A DNA stretch of 59,099 bases from Desulfarculaceae bacterium (GTDB lineage: Bacteria; Desulfobacterota; Desulfarculia; Desulfarculales; Desulfarculaceae): positions 1 to 59,099 of the forward strand of contig JAMOVV010000028.1 in the NCBI GenBank assembly GCA_027067385.1. Reading direction: 5' to 3'. The position numbers were made by a program, and so were the translations under genes. A model generated the notes under the pieces. It was not told the origin of the DNA. It searched no databases and worked only from the letters and a program-made list of their open reading frames with translations. The stretch's first letter is position 1. Every line of letters starts with the position of its first letter. Of this stretch, positions 16,205 to 24,474 are shown in pieces.

Positions 16205-17166
16205 GCGCCATCCTGGTTATCGCCGAACATCGCGGCGGCGCCCTGCGCGAGGCCACCCTGGAGGCCCTGGGCGCGGCCCTGGGCCTGGCCGGGGGCGACG
16301 GCCGGGTGGTCACCGCCCTGCTGGCCGACGACCCGGCCCCCCTGGCCGAGCCGCTCCAGGGATGCACCCACGCCCTGCGCCGGGTGCGTCACCCGGACCT
16401 GGCCCACTACAACCCCGAGCTGTACCTGCCGGTGCTGGCTGATATCATCACCGCTTTGCAGCCGGCGGCGGTGCTGATGCCCCACTCCAGCCAGGGACTG
16501 GACCTGGCCCCGGCCCTGGCCGGCCGGTTGGGCCTGCCGCTTTACACCGACTGTACGGACCTGGAGTTCTGCGATGGCCGGTTTACGATCCGGCGGCCGG
16601 TCTACGGCGGCAAGGTGAGCCAGGAGCTGGCCCTGCGGCCGGCCGACACCTGGGTCTTCACCCTGCAGGGCGGCGCCTTTGAGCCGGCGGAGCCGGGCGC
16701 GGCCGATACCAAGACCGAGGACACCACCCTCACCGACCTGGCCCCGCGCCACGGCCGCGTATTCCTGGAGCAAATCGAGAGCGCCCTGGAGGACGTGGAT
16801 ATTGCGGCGGCCGACATCCTGGTCTCGGTGGGGCGCGGCATCGGCGGACCGGACAACATCCCCCTGGCCCAGGAACTGGCCGACCACCTGGGGGCCACCC
16901 TGTCGTGCTCGCGGCCGGTGGCCGACCAGGGCTGGCTGCCCAAGAGCCGGCAGGTGGGCACCTCGGGCAAGACGGTCAAGCCCAAGCTCTACATCGCCCT
17001 GGGCATCAGCGGGGCCTTCCAGCACCAGGCGGGCATGAAGAACAGCGGCACCATCATCGCCGTGAACCAGGACCCCCGCGCGCCCATCTTCCAGGTGGCC
17101 CACTACGGCATCGTGGAGGACCTGTTCAAGGTGCTGCCGCTGCTGGGCGAGCGCCTGGCCGGCTAG
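16201..17166 (+). CDS. etfA: Electron transfer flavoprotein, alpha subunit
   Basis: 321 residues, normal for the family. The C-terminal FAD domain is complete: VGRGIGG, SRPVADQGWLP, GKTVKPKLYIALGISGAFQH and GTIIAVNQDPRAPIFQVAHYG, all characteristic of EtfA. It binds the FAD that shuttles electrons from the dehydrogenase to a membrane ETF oxidoreductase or a bifurcating partner. It is translationally coupled to etfB and lies 11 bp before the acyl-CoA dehydrogenase gene. Confidence 0.94.
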   Translation: MSAILVIAEHRGGALREATLEALGAALGLAGGDGRVVTALLADDPAPLAEPLQGCTHALRRVRHPDLAHYNPELYLPVLADIITALQPAAVLMPHSSQGLDLAPALAGRLGLPLYTDCTDLEFCDGRFTIRRPVYGGKVSQELALRPADTWVFTLQGGAFEPAEPGAADTKTEDTTLTDLAPRHGRVFLEQIESALEDVDIAAADILVSVGRGIGGPDNIPLAQELADHLGATLSCSRPVADQGWLPKSRQVGTSGKTVKPKLYIALGISGAFQHQAGMKNSGTIIAVNQDPRAPIFQVAHYGIVEDLFKVLPLLGERLAG

Positions 17167-17177
17167 GAGTAGACGAC

Positions 17178-18320
17178 ATGGATTTCAAGCTGAGCAAGGA
17201 ACAACGCGATATCGTGCGCGCGGCCAAGGAGTTCGCCGAGGGCGAGTTTCCCCAAAGGGCCCAGGAATTTGACCGCGAGGAGAGCTTTGACCCGGACCTG
17301 CACCGCAAGGCCTGCGAGCTGGGTTTCGTGGGCGTGTTCATCGACGAGCAGTATGACGGCGCCGGTCTCGGCTTTTTCGAGCACTGCCTCATCGTGGAGG
17401 AGTTCTGGGCGGTGGACCCCGGCATCTCCCAAGCCATCATCTCCACCACCTTCGGCTCGGAGCTGATCCAGCTCTTCGGCAGCCAGGAGCAAAAAGCAAC
17501 CTACCTGCCGCGGCTGGTGGCCGGCGAGGCGGTGATGGGCACCGCCATCACCGAGCCCGACGCCGGCTCGGACCCGGCCGGGGCGACCACCACCGCGGTG
17601 CTCGACGGCGACCACTGGGTGATCAACGGCCAAAAGATGTTCACCACCAACGGCACGGTGGCCGACTTCCTGCTGGTCTTTTGCCAGACCCAGCCCGAAA
17701 ACCCCGATCGCCACAGCCGCCACAGCTTCATCCTGGTGGAGACCGACCGCCCCGGCTACAACGCCAACAAGCTCAAAGGCAAGCTGGGCATCCGGGCCTC
17801 GGACACCGCCGAGGTGGCCTTTAGCGACCTGCGGGTGCCGGCGGCCAACCTGGTGGGGATCGAGGGCGAGGGTTTCAAGCAGCTCAACAGCTTCTTCAAC
17901 CGCACCCGGCTGCACATCTGCGCCCAGGCCTGCGGCCTGGCCCGCGCCTGCCTGGCCGACTCCATCGCCCACACCAAGGAGCGCCGCCAGTTCGGCCGCC
18001 CCCTGGCCTCGTTCCAGGCCACCCAGTTCAAGATCGCCGAGATGGCCACCCACTTGCGCGCCGCCCGCAACCTGTACTACGAGGCGGCCTGGCTGGTGGA
18101 CCAGGGCAAGGTGGACCACGGCCTCATCGCCATGGCCAAGTGGTACGCCGCCCAGATGGCGGTACAGGCGGCCGACGAGGCCGTGCAGATGCACGGCGGC
18201 TACGGCTACATGGACGAGTACCGAGTGCAGCGGCTCTACCGCGACGCCAAGATCCTGGAGATATACGAAGGCGCCAAGGAAATAGAAAAAACCATCGTGG
18301 CCCGTTCACTGTTGGGCTGA
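17178..18320 (+). CDS. Acyl-CoA dehydrogenase
   Basis: 380 residues from ATG 17178, the start that matches the family; a longer open frame runs back over etfA and is a shadow. Features are TAITEPDAGSDPAG (FAD and substrate contacts), the KMFTTNG segment, RRQFGRPLASFQ, MHGGYGYMDEY, and the catalytic base in EIYEGAKEI (Glu364). It introduces the alpha-beta double bond into an acyl-CoA and reduces FAD, which EtfBA reoxidises. Chain preference is unknown; the transporter and CoA ligase nearby probably provide the substrate. A strong terminator closes the operon. Confidence 0.93.
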   Translation: MDFKLSKEQRDIVRAAKEFAEGEFPQRAQEFDREESFDPDLHRKACELGFVGVFIDEQYDGAGLGFFEHCLIVEEFWAVDPGISQAIISTTFGSELIQLFGSQEQKATYLPRLVAGEAVMGTAITEPDAGSDPAGATTTAVLDGDHWVINGQKMFTTNGTVADFLLVFCQTQPENPDRHSRHSFILVETDRPGYNANKLKGKLGIRASDTAEVAFSDLRVPAANLVGIEGEGFKQLNSFFNRTRLHICAQACGLARACLADSIAHTKERRQFGRPLASFQATQFKIAEMATHLRAARNLYYEAAWLVDQGKVDHGLIAMAKWYAAQMAVQAADEAVQMHGGYGYMDEYRVQRLYRDAKILEIYEGAKEIEKTIVARSLLG

Positions 18321-18360
18321 CCAACCACGCACCCTCAGGGTGAATCCCCTCCCTTAAAGA

Positions 18361-18398
18361 GCGGCCCGCCCGTTATGCCAGGCGGGCGGGCCGCTTTC
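18361..18398 (+). terminator. Terminator of the tetR-etfBA-dehydrogenase operon
   Basis: A perfect 12-bp stem (GCGGCCCGCCCG at 18361-18372 with its complement at 18383-18394) encloses a 10-nt loop. A short T-run follows, 40 bp beyond the dehydrogenase stop. Confidence 0.8.
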
Positions 18399-18495
18399 AT
18401 CGATCGGCCCGCTGCGGCCACATTTCCGTTGAAATCGCGCTGCAAATCAGCCAGATTAGCTTAAGTCACTAACCACAAGCAAATGGGATCAGACT

Positions 18496-19062
18496 ATGCA
18501 GCCAAGACACGCATTGCTTATCGTTCTCACCACGACCCTGCTGCTGGGCTTGGCCACCGCGTCCCTGTCCTTTAACGCCTGCTCGCTGATAAGCCAGGCC
18601 GAGGCGGAAAAGGTCCTGGGCGAGGCGGTGGCCCCGGCGCGGCATTCCAACGTGGTGGGTATAGCCGCCGGCGTCACATGCGCCTATTACACCGCGGCGC
18701 CCATCGCCAAGCGCGGCGGTACCGGGGTCTTGCAGGTAACCGTGTACGACCCGGGCACCATGGCCGCCAAGGGCATCGTCTACCAGTCGCCCACCAAGTA
18801 TTTCCAACGCCACCGCCAGGTGCTGGCCAAGCGCGGCAAGGGCCAAAAGGTCGACGGCCTGCCCTGCGAGGCCTTCTGGCTCTCCGGCTCCGACACCCTG
18901 CACCTGCTCAGCCATAACCACTACGTGGTCATCAAGGTGCGCGATATCACCAAGATGCAGGCCCCCAACAGCCAGGAGCTGGACCGCAAGCTTTCGGCCC
19001 ACCGCCTGCAAAAGAGCAAACAGGTGGCCCTGCAGTACGTGCTGCCCCGCCTGCCAAAATAG
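18496..19062 (+). CDS. Exported protein of unknown function
   Basis: The 188-residue product has an N-terminal signal sequence (basic MQPRHA, hydrophobic core to about residue 24). It then reads NACSLISQAEAEKVLGEAV, a pattern seen in secreted or lipid-anchored proteins of the DUF3558-like type in which a cysteine precedes a 'site' helix. A second cysteine (TCAYY) may pair with the first. The middle has alternating beta segments. I do not assign a function. It stands alone between two terminated units; no promoter is obvious. Confidence 0.65.
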   Translation: MQPRHALLIVLTTTLLLGLATASLSFNACSLISQAEAEKVLGEAVAPARHSNVVGIAAGVTCAYYTAAPIAKRGGTGVLQVTVYDPGTMAAKGIVYQSPTKYFQRHRQVLAKRGKGQKVDGLPCEAFWLSGSDTLHLLSHNHYVVIKVRDITKMQAPNSQELDRKLSAHRLQKSKQVALQYVLPRLPK

Positions 19063-19118
19063 CGCGGGGCGAGCCGCTGGGCTCCCCCGTTGTCGCTCGG
19101 TGGTGTTGACGCCGGCGC

Positions 19119-19685
19119 CTAGCCCAGGCCCACCGCGTTGCGGTAGGCGCTCGCGGCCTTGAGCCCTGCGCTGGTGTTGCCGCGTACCGCCAGGAACTCC
19201 TGGATCACCTCGGGAGTGAGTTCCTGGGGCTCGTGGTAGATGGCGTGGTCCAGGGGCAAGGTGCGGAATTGGCTGGGCACCTTGCCGTAGTGGCGCAGCA
19301 TGGAGGTGGAGCCGTCGCCGGGTCCCCGGTCGAGACCCATGATCAAGGTGCCGTCGGCGGTCTGGTACTCCGGGATAAAGGGGGCGCTGAGGTCATACTT
19401 GGGGGCCACCCCGCGTCCGGTCAGCCAGACGGCGGTATAGCCCTCCCGGGGAGTGGCGCTCCAGTTGGTGGCCGACCCGGAATCGCGGTTGTAGCCCTCC
19501 AGGTCCACGTAAAATACCGGCTCACCCTCACAGTCCCGGGTGATCTCGGTGGACGCGGTCTCCTCGGTGGCCTGGGTTAGGTACTGCTCAAAGGGGATGG
19601 GCCGGTAGGTCGATACCCTTTGGTCCGGCTGACCGGTCAGGGTGGTGACCGGCCCGGGCAGCAGGTAGGTGGGATCAATACTCAT
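19119..19685 (-). CDS. Hypothetical protein, unknown family
   Basis: 188 residues from the ATG at 19685, which has a perfect GGAGG 7 nt upstream; a 207-residue reading from 19742 lacks one. No signal peptide or membrane segment is visible. The composition is acidic and polar with many Thr, Pro and Gly and a single Cys (TRDCEGEPV). The C-terminal third (LTPEVIQEFLAVRGNTSAGLKAASAYRNA) looks helical. I recognise no family. Strong codon bias like its neighbours and a good ribosome-binding site support a real gene. Confidence 0.65.
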   Translation of the reverse strand: MSIDPTYLLPGPVTTLTGQPDQRVSTYRPIPFEQYLTQATEETASTEITRDCEGEPVFYVDLEGYNRDSGSATNWSATPREGYTAVWLTGRGVAPKYDLSAPFIPEYQTADGTLIMGLDRGPGDGSTSMLRHYGKVPSQFRTLPLDHAIYHEPQELTPEVIQEFLAVRGNTSAGLKAASAYRNAVGLG

Positions 19686-19921
19686 GGCGTACCTCCTCGT
19701 GCACACCCTGGGTGAAGCAAACCGCGTGCCACGGGCACTCACAATTTATCATGCTGTAATTCCCATAACTTACCCCCGGCAGGCCAGGACGGCTCCCGGC
19801 AGGTTTTGCCAGGGATGCCCCCGTAGGGGCAATTGGTGCCCACCCGGCGCATTGACCGGCCGGGCCGCCACCGGCTAGCATCAAGATAGGCAGCGGCCAC
19901 CGGCAAAAGGAGTGAGGGCAT

Positions 19922-21028
19922 ATGAAGATCGGGATTCCCAAGGAGATCAAGCCGGCCGAGCGCCGGGTGGCCGCCACCCCGGCCGGGGTGAAGGCCATGG
20001 TGGACCACGGCCACCAGGTGCTGGTGCAAGCCGGGGCCGGGGCCGGCTCCGGCTTTGGCGACGACCAGTTCGCCGGGGCCGGGGCGCGGCTCTTGGACCA
20101 AGCCGCCGAGGTGTGGGCCGAGGCCGAGATGATCCTCAAGGTCAAGGAGCCCATCGCCCCGGAGTTCGACTACATGCGGCCGGGACAGGTGCTCTTCACC
20201 TACCTGCACCTGGCCGCCAACCGGGAGCTGACCGACCGACTGCTGGCCAAGGAGATTATCGGGGTGGCCTACGAAACGGTGCAGTTGGCCGACGGCACCC
20301 TGCCCCTGCTGGCCCCCATGAGCGAGGTGGCCGGCCGGCTGTCGGTGCAGGTGGGGGCCCACTGCCTGGAGTATCCCAGCGGCGGCATGGGCATCCTGCT
20401 TTCGGGGGTGTCGGGGGTGCGGCCGGCCCGGGTGACGGTCATCGGCGGCGGGGTGGCCGGCCTGGCCGCGGCCGTGGTGGCCGTGGGCATGAAGGCCCGG
20501 GTCTCCATCCTGGACGTCAACGCCGCCCGCCTGCGCTACATCGAGGACCTGCTCGGCGACCGCCTGGTGACGGTTATGTCCAACCCGGCCAACATCGAGG
20601 CCGAGTGCCTCAAGTCCCACCTGGTCATCGGCAGCGTGCTCATCCCCGGGGCCAAGGCGCCCAAGCTCATCAGCCGCGAGCTGGTGCGGGGCATGATCCC
20701 CGGCTCGGCCATCGTGGATATCGCGGTGGACCAGGGTGGCTGCGCCGAGACCACCCGCCCCACCACCCACGCCAAGCCCACTTACGTGGAAGAGTCGGTG
20801 GTGCACTACGCGGTGACCAACATGCCCGGTGCGGTGCCGCGCACCTCCACCATCGCCCTGACCAACGTGACCCTGGCCTACGCCCTGGCCATGGCCAGCA
20901 AGGGCTGGCGGCGGGCCATGGCCGAGGACCCGGCCCTGGCCAAGGGGCTCAACCTGCACCGGGGCGAGTTGGTCTGCCCGCCGGTGGCCGAGGCCTTTGG
21001 GCTGGCTTGCCAGGCTATTAACCTATAG
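19922..21028 (+). CDS. ald: Alanine dehydrogenase
   Basis: The 368-residue protein matches the alanine dehydrogenase/NAD(P) transhydrogenase alpha family throughout: MKIGIPKEIKPAERRVAATP start, the pyruvate-site lysine in ILKVKEP (about residue 74), the catalytic histidine in FTYLHLAAN (about 95), the NAD-binding GGGVAGLAAA (about 178) and the DQGGCAETTRPTTHAKPTY signature. It interconverts L-alanine and pyruvate plus ammonia with NAD in the cytoplasm. AAAGGAG lies upstream of the ATG. Pyruvate links it in function, though not in operon, to the por genes farther on. Confidence 0.95.
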   Translation: MKIGIPKEIKPAERRVAATPAGVKAMVDHGHQVLVQAGAGAGSGFGDDQFAGAGARLLDQAAEVWAEAEMILKVKEPIAPEFDYMRPGQVLFTYLHLAANRELTDRLLAKEIIGVAYETVQLADGTLPLLAPMSEVAGRLSVQVGAHCLEYPSGGMGILLSGVSGVRPARVTVIGGGVAGLAAAVVAVGMKARVSILDVNAARLRYIEDLLGDRLVTVMSNPANIEAECLKSHLVIGSVLIPGAKAPKLISRELVRGMIPGSAIVDIAVDQGGCAETTRPTTHAKPTYVEESVVHYAVTNMPGAVPRTSTIALTNVTLAYALAMASKGWRRAMAEDPALAKGLNLHRGELVCPPVAEAFGLACQAINL

Positions 21029-21048
21029 CCCCGGCCGGCGGGGCGCAT

Positions 21049-22011
21049 CTACTGCTCGGAAGAAAAAGGGTCGGGCTCGCCACCCCTGTGGGCCACCACC
21101 GGCCGGGCCGGCCGGGTGTTCACGTGCAGTTGGAACAGGTCGGGCCGGGCGTAGTGTCCCACCACGTCGAAGTCGTACTTGCCCCGGGCGATATCGTCCA
21201 GGTCGATCTCGGCGGTGAGGATGGCCTCACCGTCAAAGTTCGGCCCGGCCAAGACCTCGCCCAGGGGAGAGACGATGGCGCTGCCACCCCGCATCAACAC
21301 CCGCTGGTCCTGCAGCTCCGGGTCCAGGCGATAGTCCGGCGGGCAGTCGTCACGGGTGAGGTACTGGCAGCAACTCAAGACAAAACACCGGCCCTCCAGC
21401 GCGATGTGCCGCATGGACGGCAGCCAGCTCTCGCGGGAGTCGGCGGTGGGGGCCAGGTAGAGCTGCACCCCTTGGGAGTACATGTGGGTTCGCAGCAGGG
21501 GCATGTAGTTTTCCCAGCAGATCACCGCCCCCAGCCGGCCCACCGGGGTATCGAAGACCCCCATGGTGGAGCCGTCGCCAAAGCCCCATACCAGCCGCTC
21601 CATGGCGGTGGGCATCAGCTTGCGGTGCTTGCCCAACAGGCAGCCGTCAGGCGCAAAGAACAGCACCGTGCAGTAGAGGGTGCCGCCGTCGACCTCGATC
21701 ACCCCGATGACCAGGTGCACCCTGCTCTGGCGGGCCGCGGCCGCCAGAGCGTCGCAGGCCTCCGAGGGCACCGCCACCGCGCTGGCGAAATAGCGCTGGA
21801 AGTCATCCCGGCCCTCGGGCCGCCGCAGGCCGATGCGCGCCCCAAAGTCCAGGCCCAGCGGATAGGCCGACACAAAGGCCTCGGGAAAAAGGACCAGGCG
21901 CGCCCCGGTGGCCGCCGCCTCGGCGGTGAGCTCGGCCACCTTTTGCAAGGTGGCCGGCAGGTCAAATACCTTGGGAGCGGCCTGTACCACCGCGACCCTC
22001 TGTTTGTTCAT
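21049..22011 (-). CDS. Nitrilase (carbon-nitrogen hydrolase superfamily)
   Basis: 320 residues with the complete Glu-Lys-Cys triad: Glu44 in LFPEAFV, Lys131 in HRKLMPT and Cys165 in VICWENYMP. The CWENYMP and HRKLMPT forms are those of true nitrilases rather than amidases, so it should hydrolyse an organic nitrile to its acid and ammonia. Similar enzymes accept aliphatic or arylaceto-nitriles or cyanide. The family acts as large cytoplasmic spirals or oligomers. It converges with ald, 20 bp apart, and follows the GltD-like gene on the same strand. Confidence 0.92.
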   Translation of the reverse strand: MNKQRVAVVQAAPKVFDLPATLQKVAELTAEAAATGARLVLFPEAFVSAYPLGLDFGARIGLRRPEGRDDFQRYFASAVAVPSEACDALAAAARQSRVHLVIGVIEVDGGTLYCTVLFFAPDGCLLGKHRKLMPTAMERLVWGFGDGSTMGVFDTPVGRLGAVICWENYMPLLRTHMYSQGVQLYLAPTADSRESWLPSMRHIALEGRCFVLSCCQYLTRDDCPPDYRLDPELQDQRVLMRGGSAIVSPLGEVLAGPNFDGEAILTAEIDLDDIARGKYDFDVVGHYARPDLFQLHVNTRPARPVVAHRGGEPDPFSSEQ

Positions 22012-22096
22012 GGCACAGATTCCTCTACCTGGTCAGTACAAACCGTTACAGGCCGCGCCGGCCACCGGTGGCGCGGGCTCTCACCCCTGGGGCTGG

Positions 22097-24013
22097 CTAC
22101 AGCGCGGCCACCACCGGCCGGTAGCAGCGCAGACAGCGGGCCGCCTCGTCCCGGGCCTGGGCCGGGCTGAACCCGGCCTCCACCTCGTCGAAGCCCTGCA
22201 CTCGCTCCGCCGGGTCCAGGACCGGGGGGTGGGGCTTATGTGACCAGCCTTTGACCGGCAACCGCTCGCCCGGGTCCCACACTCCCATTTGCCGGACCAG
22301 AGCGGCCAGGGCGTCGGCCGCAGTGGGGTGGCAGCGGCCCTGCTCCAGGTACTGCGCGATGTAGTGCGCCGCCTTCTTGCCGGCGGCCAGGGCGGCGATG
22401 AGGGTGTCCGGTCCGGTGACGCAGTCGCCGCCGCCGAAGATATGGGCGTCCTGGGACTGGAAGGTTAACTCGTCGACCACCAGGGTCTTCCAGGGGGTGA
22501 TGCCCGGGGACTCGGGCAACACGCAGTCCACCACGCACACCTGGCCCACCGCCGGGATGATGGCGTCGGCCTCAATGACAAACTCCGAGCCCTCGATGGG
22601 CACCGGCCTCCGACGGCCCGAGGCGTCGGGCTCGCCCAGTTCCATGCGCTGGCACTTGAGCCCGGTGACCTTGCCATCGGCGGCCAGAATCTCCAGGGGG
22701 GCCACCAGGTAGTGGAACTGCACCCCCTCTTCCTGGGCCTCGGTGATCTCCACCGGGTCGGCCGGCATCTCGGCCTCGGTACGGCGGTACAGCAGGTTCA
22801 CCTGGTCAAAGCCCAGCCGCCGGGCGGTGCGCACGCAGTCCATGGCCACGTTGCCCCCGCCGATGACCAGCATGCTCCGGCCCTTGAGGGGACGCCGGCC
22901 GCGCGCCGCCTGGGCCAAGAACTCCACCCCGGTCATGAAGCACTCGTAGCCGGCGTCCTCGCCCTGGCAGCGCATGCTCGAAGCCTCGGGCGCGCCCACG
23001 CCCACGAAGATGGCCTGGTAGCCCTGGCGCCCCAGTTGCTCCAGGCTGATATCCTTGCCCACCTCCACCCCGTAGCGAATCTTGGCCCCGGCCTTTTGCA
23101 CCACCGAGACCTCGTAATTCAAGACGTCAAAGGGCAGGCGGTAGTTGGGGATGCCGTAGGCGGCCATACCTCCGGGCCCCTCCTGCTTTTCCAAGATGGT
23201 GGCGCGGTGGCCCATGAGGCCCAGGTAGTAGGCGCAGGAGAGCCCGGCCGGACCGGCCCCGATGACCGCCACCTTGGCCTCCTGGGGCTGGCCCGGCTTC
23301 ACCGGCGGCTGGGGGCCCCGGGCCATCTCCTGGTCGGCCACAAAGCGCTTGAGGTGCTTGATGGCCATGGGCTCGTCCATGAGGCCCCGGCGGCAGTTGC
23401 TCTCGCAGGGGCGCACGCATACCCGGCCGATGGTGCCGGGCATGGGGCAGTCGCGGCGCACGATCTCCAGGGCCTCTTGGTACTTGCCCCAGCCTATGGC
23501 CTCGATGTAGGCCGGGATGTCCACGTTGGAGGGGCAGGCGTTGACGCAGGGCGCGGTGACCCCGGCCTGGTAGCGGCCGCGCGGCACCTTCAGCCCCTGC
23601 TCGATGACCCGGTTGAAATCATCGGCGCAGGCCTCCAGCAGGTCAAACAGCGGCTTGCCCAGGCTCAGGCCGATATCGCAACGCGAGGAGACGGTGATCA
23701 TCTCGGCCAGCTCCTTGAGCCGCTCCAGGTCGCCCGGGCTGCCCCGGCCGTCGCAGATGCGCTCCATGATGCGGCAGAGTTGGTCGGTGCCCACCCGGCA
23801 GGGGGTGCACACCCCGCAGGACTCGTCGCGGGTCTTCTCCAAGTAGGCCCGGGCCAGGTCCACCGGGTTCACTGCCGAATCCCAGATCACCACTCCGTTC
23901 CAGCCGGCCACCGCCTTGAGCGGTCCCTGGCCGGCCTTTTGCCAGGTGGCGGGCCATTGGTCGACCGGTTCGGCGGTCGGCCCCTCCCAGGTGTTGAGCC
24001 ATGGTTGCTGCAT
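22097..24013 (-). CDS. NuoF C-terminal iron-sulfur domain fused to GltD-type FAD/NAD(P) oxidoreductase
   Basis: 638 residues in two parts. Residues about 40-130 are the NADH-dehydrogenase 4Fe-4S domain of NuoF/HoxF: ESCGVCTPCRVG with Cys66, 69 and 72, and a fourth Cys112 in SSRCDIG. From about 150 the protein is a glutamate-synthase small-subunit-type module: cysteine-rich APCVNACPSNVDIPAYI, then GRVCVRPCESNC (4Fe-4S clusters), the FAD fold VIGAGPAGLSCAYYL and the NAD(P) fold VIGGGNVAMD. The FMN/NADH half of NuoF is missing. Such modules pass electrons between NAD(P)H and a partner protein, but no partner is adjacent. The role is inferred as electron transfer. Confidence 0.85.
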   Translation of the reverse strand: MQQPWLNTWEGPTAEPVDQWPATWQKAGQGPLKAVAGWNGVVIWDSAVNPVDLARAYLEKTRDESCGVCTPCRVGTDQLCRIMERICDGRGSPGDLERLKELAEMITVSSRCDIGLSLGKPLFDLLEACADDFNRVIEQGLKVPRGRYQAGVTAPCVNACPSNVDIPAYIEAIGWGKYQEALEIVRRDCPMPGTIGRVCVRPCESNCRRGLMDEPMAIKHLKRFVADQEMARGPQPPVKPGQPQEAKVAVIGAGPAGLSCAYYLGLMGHRATILEKQEGPGGMAAYGIPNYRLPFDVLNYEVSVVQKAGAKIRYGVEVGKDISLEQLGRQGYQAIFVGVGAPEASSMRCQGEDAGYECFMTGVEFLAQAARGRRPLKGRSMLVIGGGNVAMDCVRTARRLGFDQVNLLYRRTEAEMPADPVEITEAQEEGVQFHYLVAPLEILAADGKVTGLKCQRMELGEPDASGRRRPVPIEGSEFVIEADAIIPAVGQVCVVDCVLPESPGITPWKTLVVDELTFQSQDAHIFGGGDCVTGPDTLIAALAAGKKAAHYIAQYLEQGRCHPTAADALAALVRQMGVWDPGERLPVKGWSHKPHPPVLDPAERVQGFDEVEAGFSPAQARDEAARCLRCYRPVVAAL

Positions 24014-24474
24014 GGGGTCTTACGTCCAATCTCCAGGCTGGCTTTCGCTGCGACAATCGCGCTGGTTTTTATCTCGGCCGAGTCCACCGGCCCCCCCACC
24101 GGCGAGCGTCCAGGATTGCACAATACTGCCCCCGCCCGCATAGCGCAAATTAAATTTACGGCCACGCCACCAGCGCTGTTAATGAGCCGGGGATGGCCTC
24201 CGGTTGGGATTAACTAATTGTCCAACGTATTGACCCTGATGACACAGCGGGCTACTATGATTTATAGAGGAAGTTCCTCACCCCGAAACTACATCTTTAA
24301 CCAACGACAACGGTGGCCCGGTGTACCAAGATGTACACCGAAACTATACATGGGTATCATTGCGCCCCACCGGTTCACGGCGACCAGTAAAACAACCGGT
24401 CACCAGAACCACCATCATATTCCCCGGGAATCATCTTAGCCGGTGTCACCAAGAAAAATCCCAAGGAGTTTGGC
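24014..24474. other. Long leader/intergenic region upstream of the HD-GYP gene
   Basis: 461 bp without a supported gene, more AT-rich toward the right. It contains a perfect hairpin at 24319-24340 (CGGTGTAC / GTACACCG, 6-nt loop) and several repeated CCGGT elements between 24360 and 24450. AAGGAG at 24463-24468 serves the HD-GYP gene. I found no convincing sigma-70 promoter and no known riboswitch class. Confidence 0.4.
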
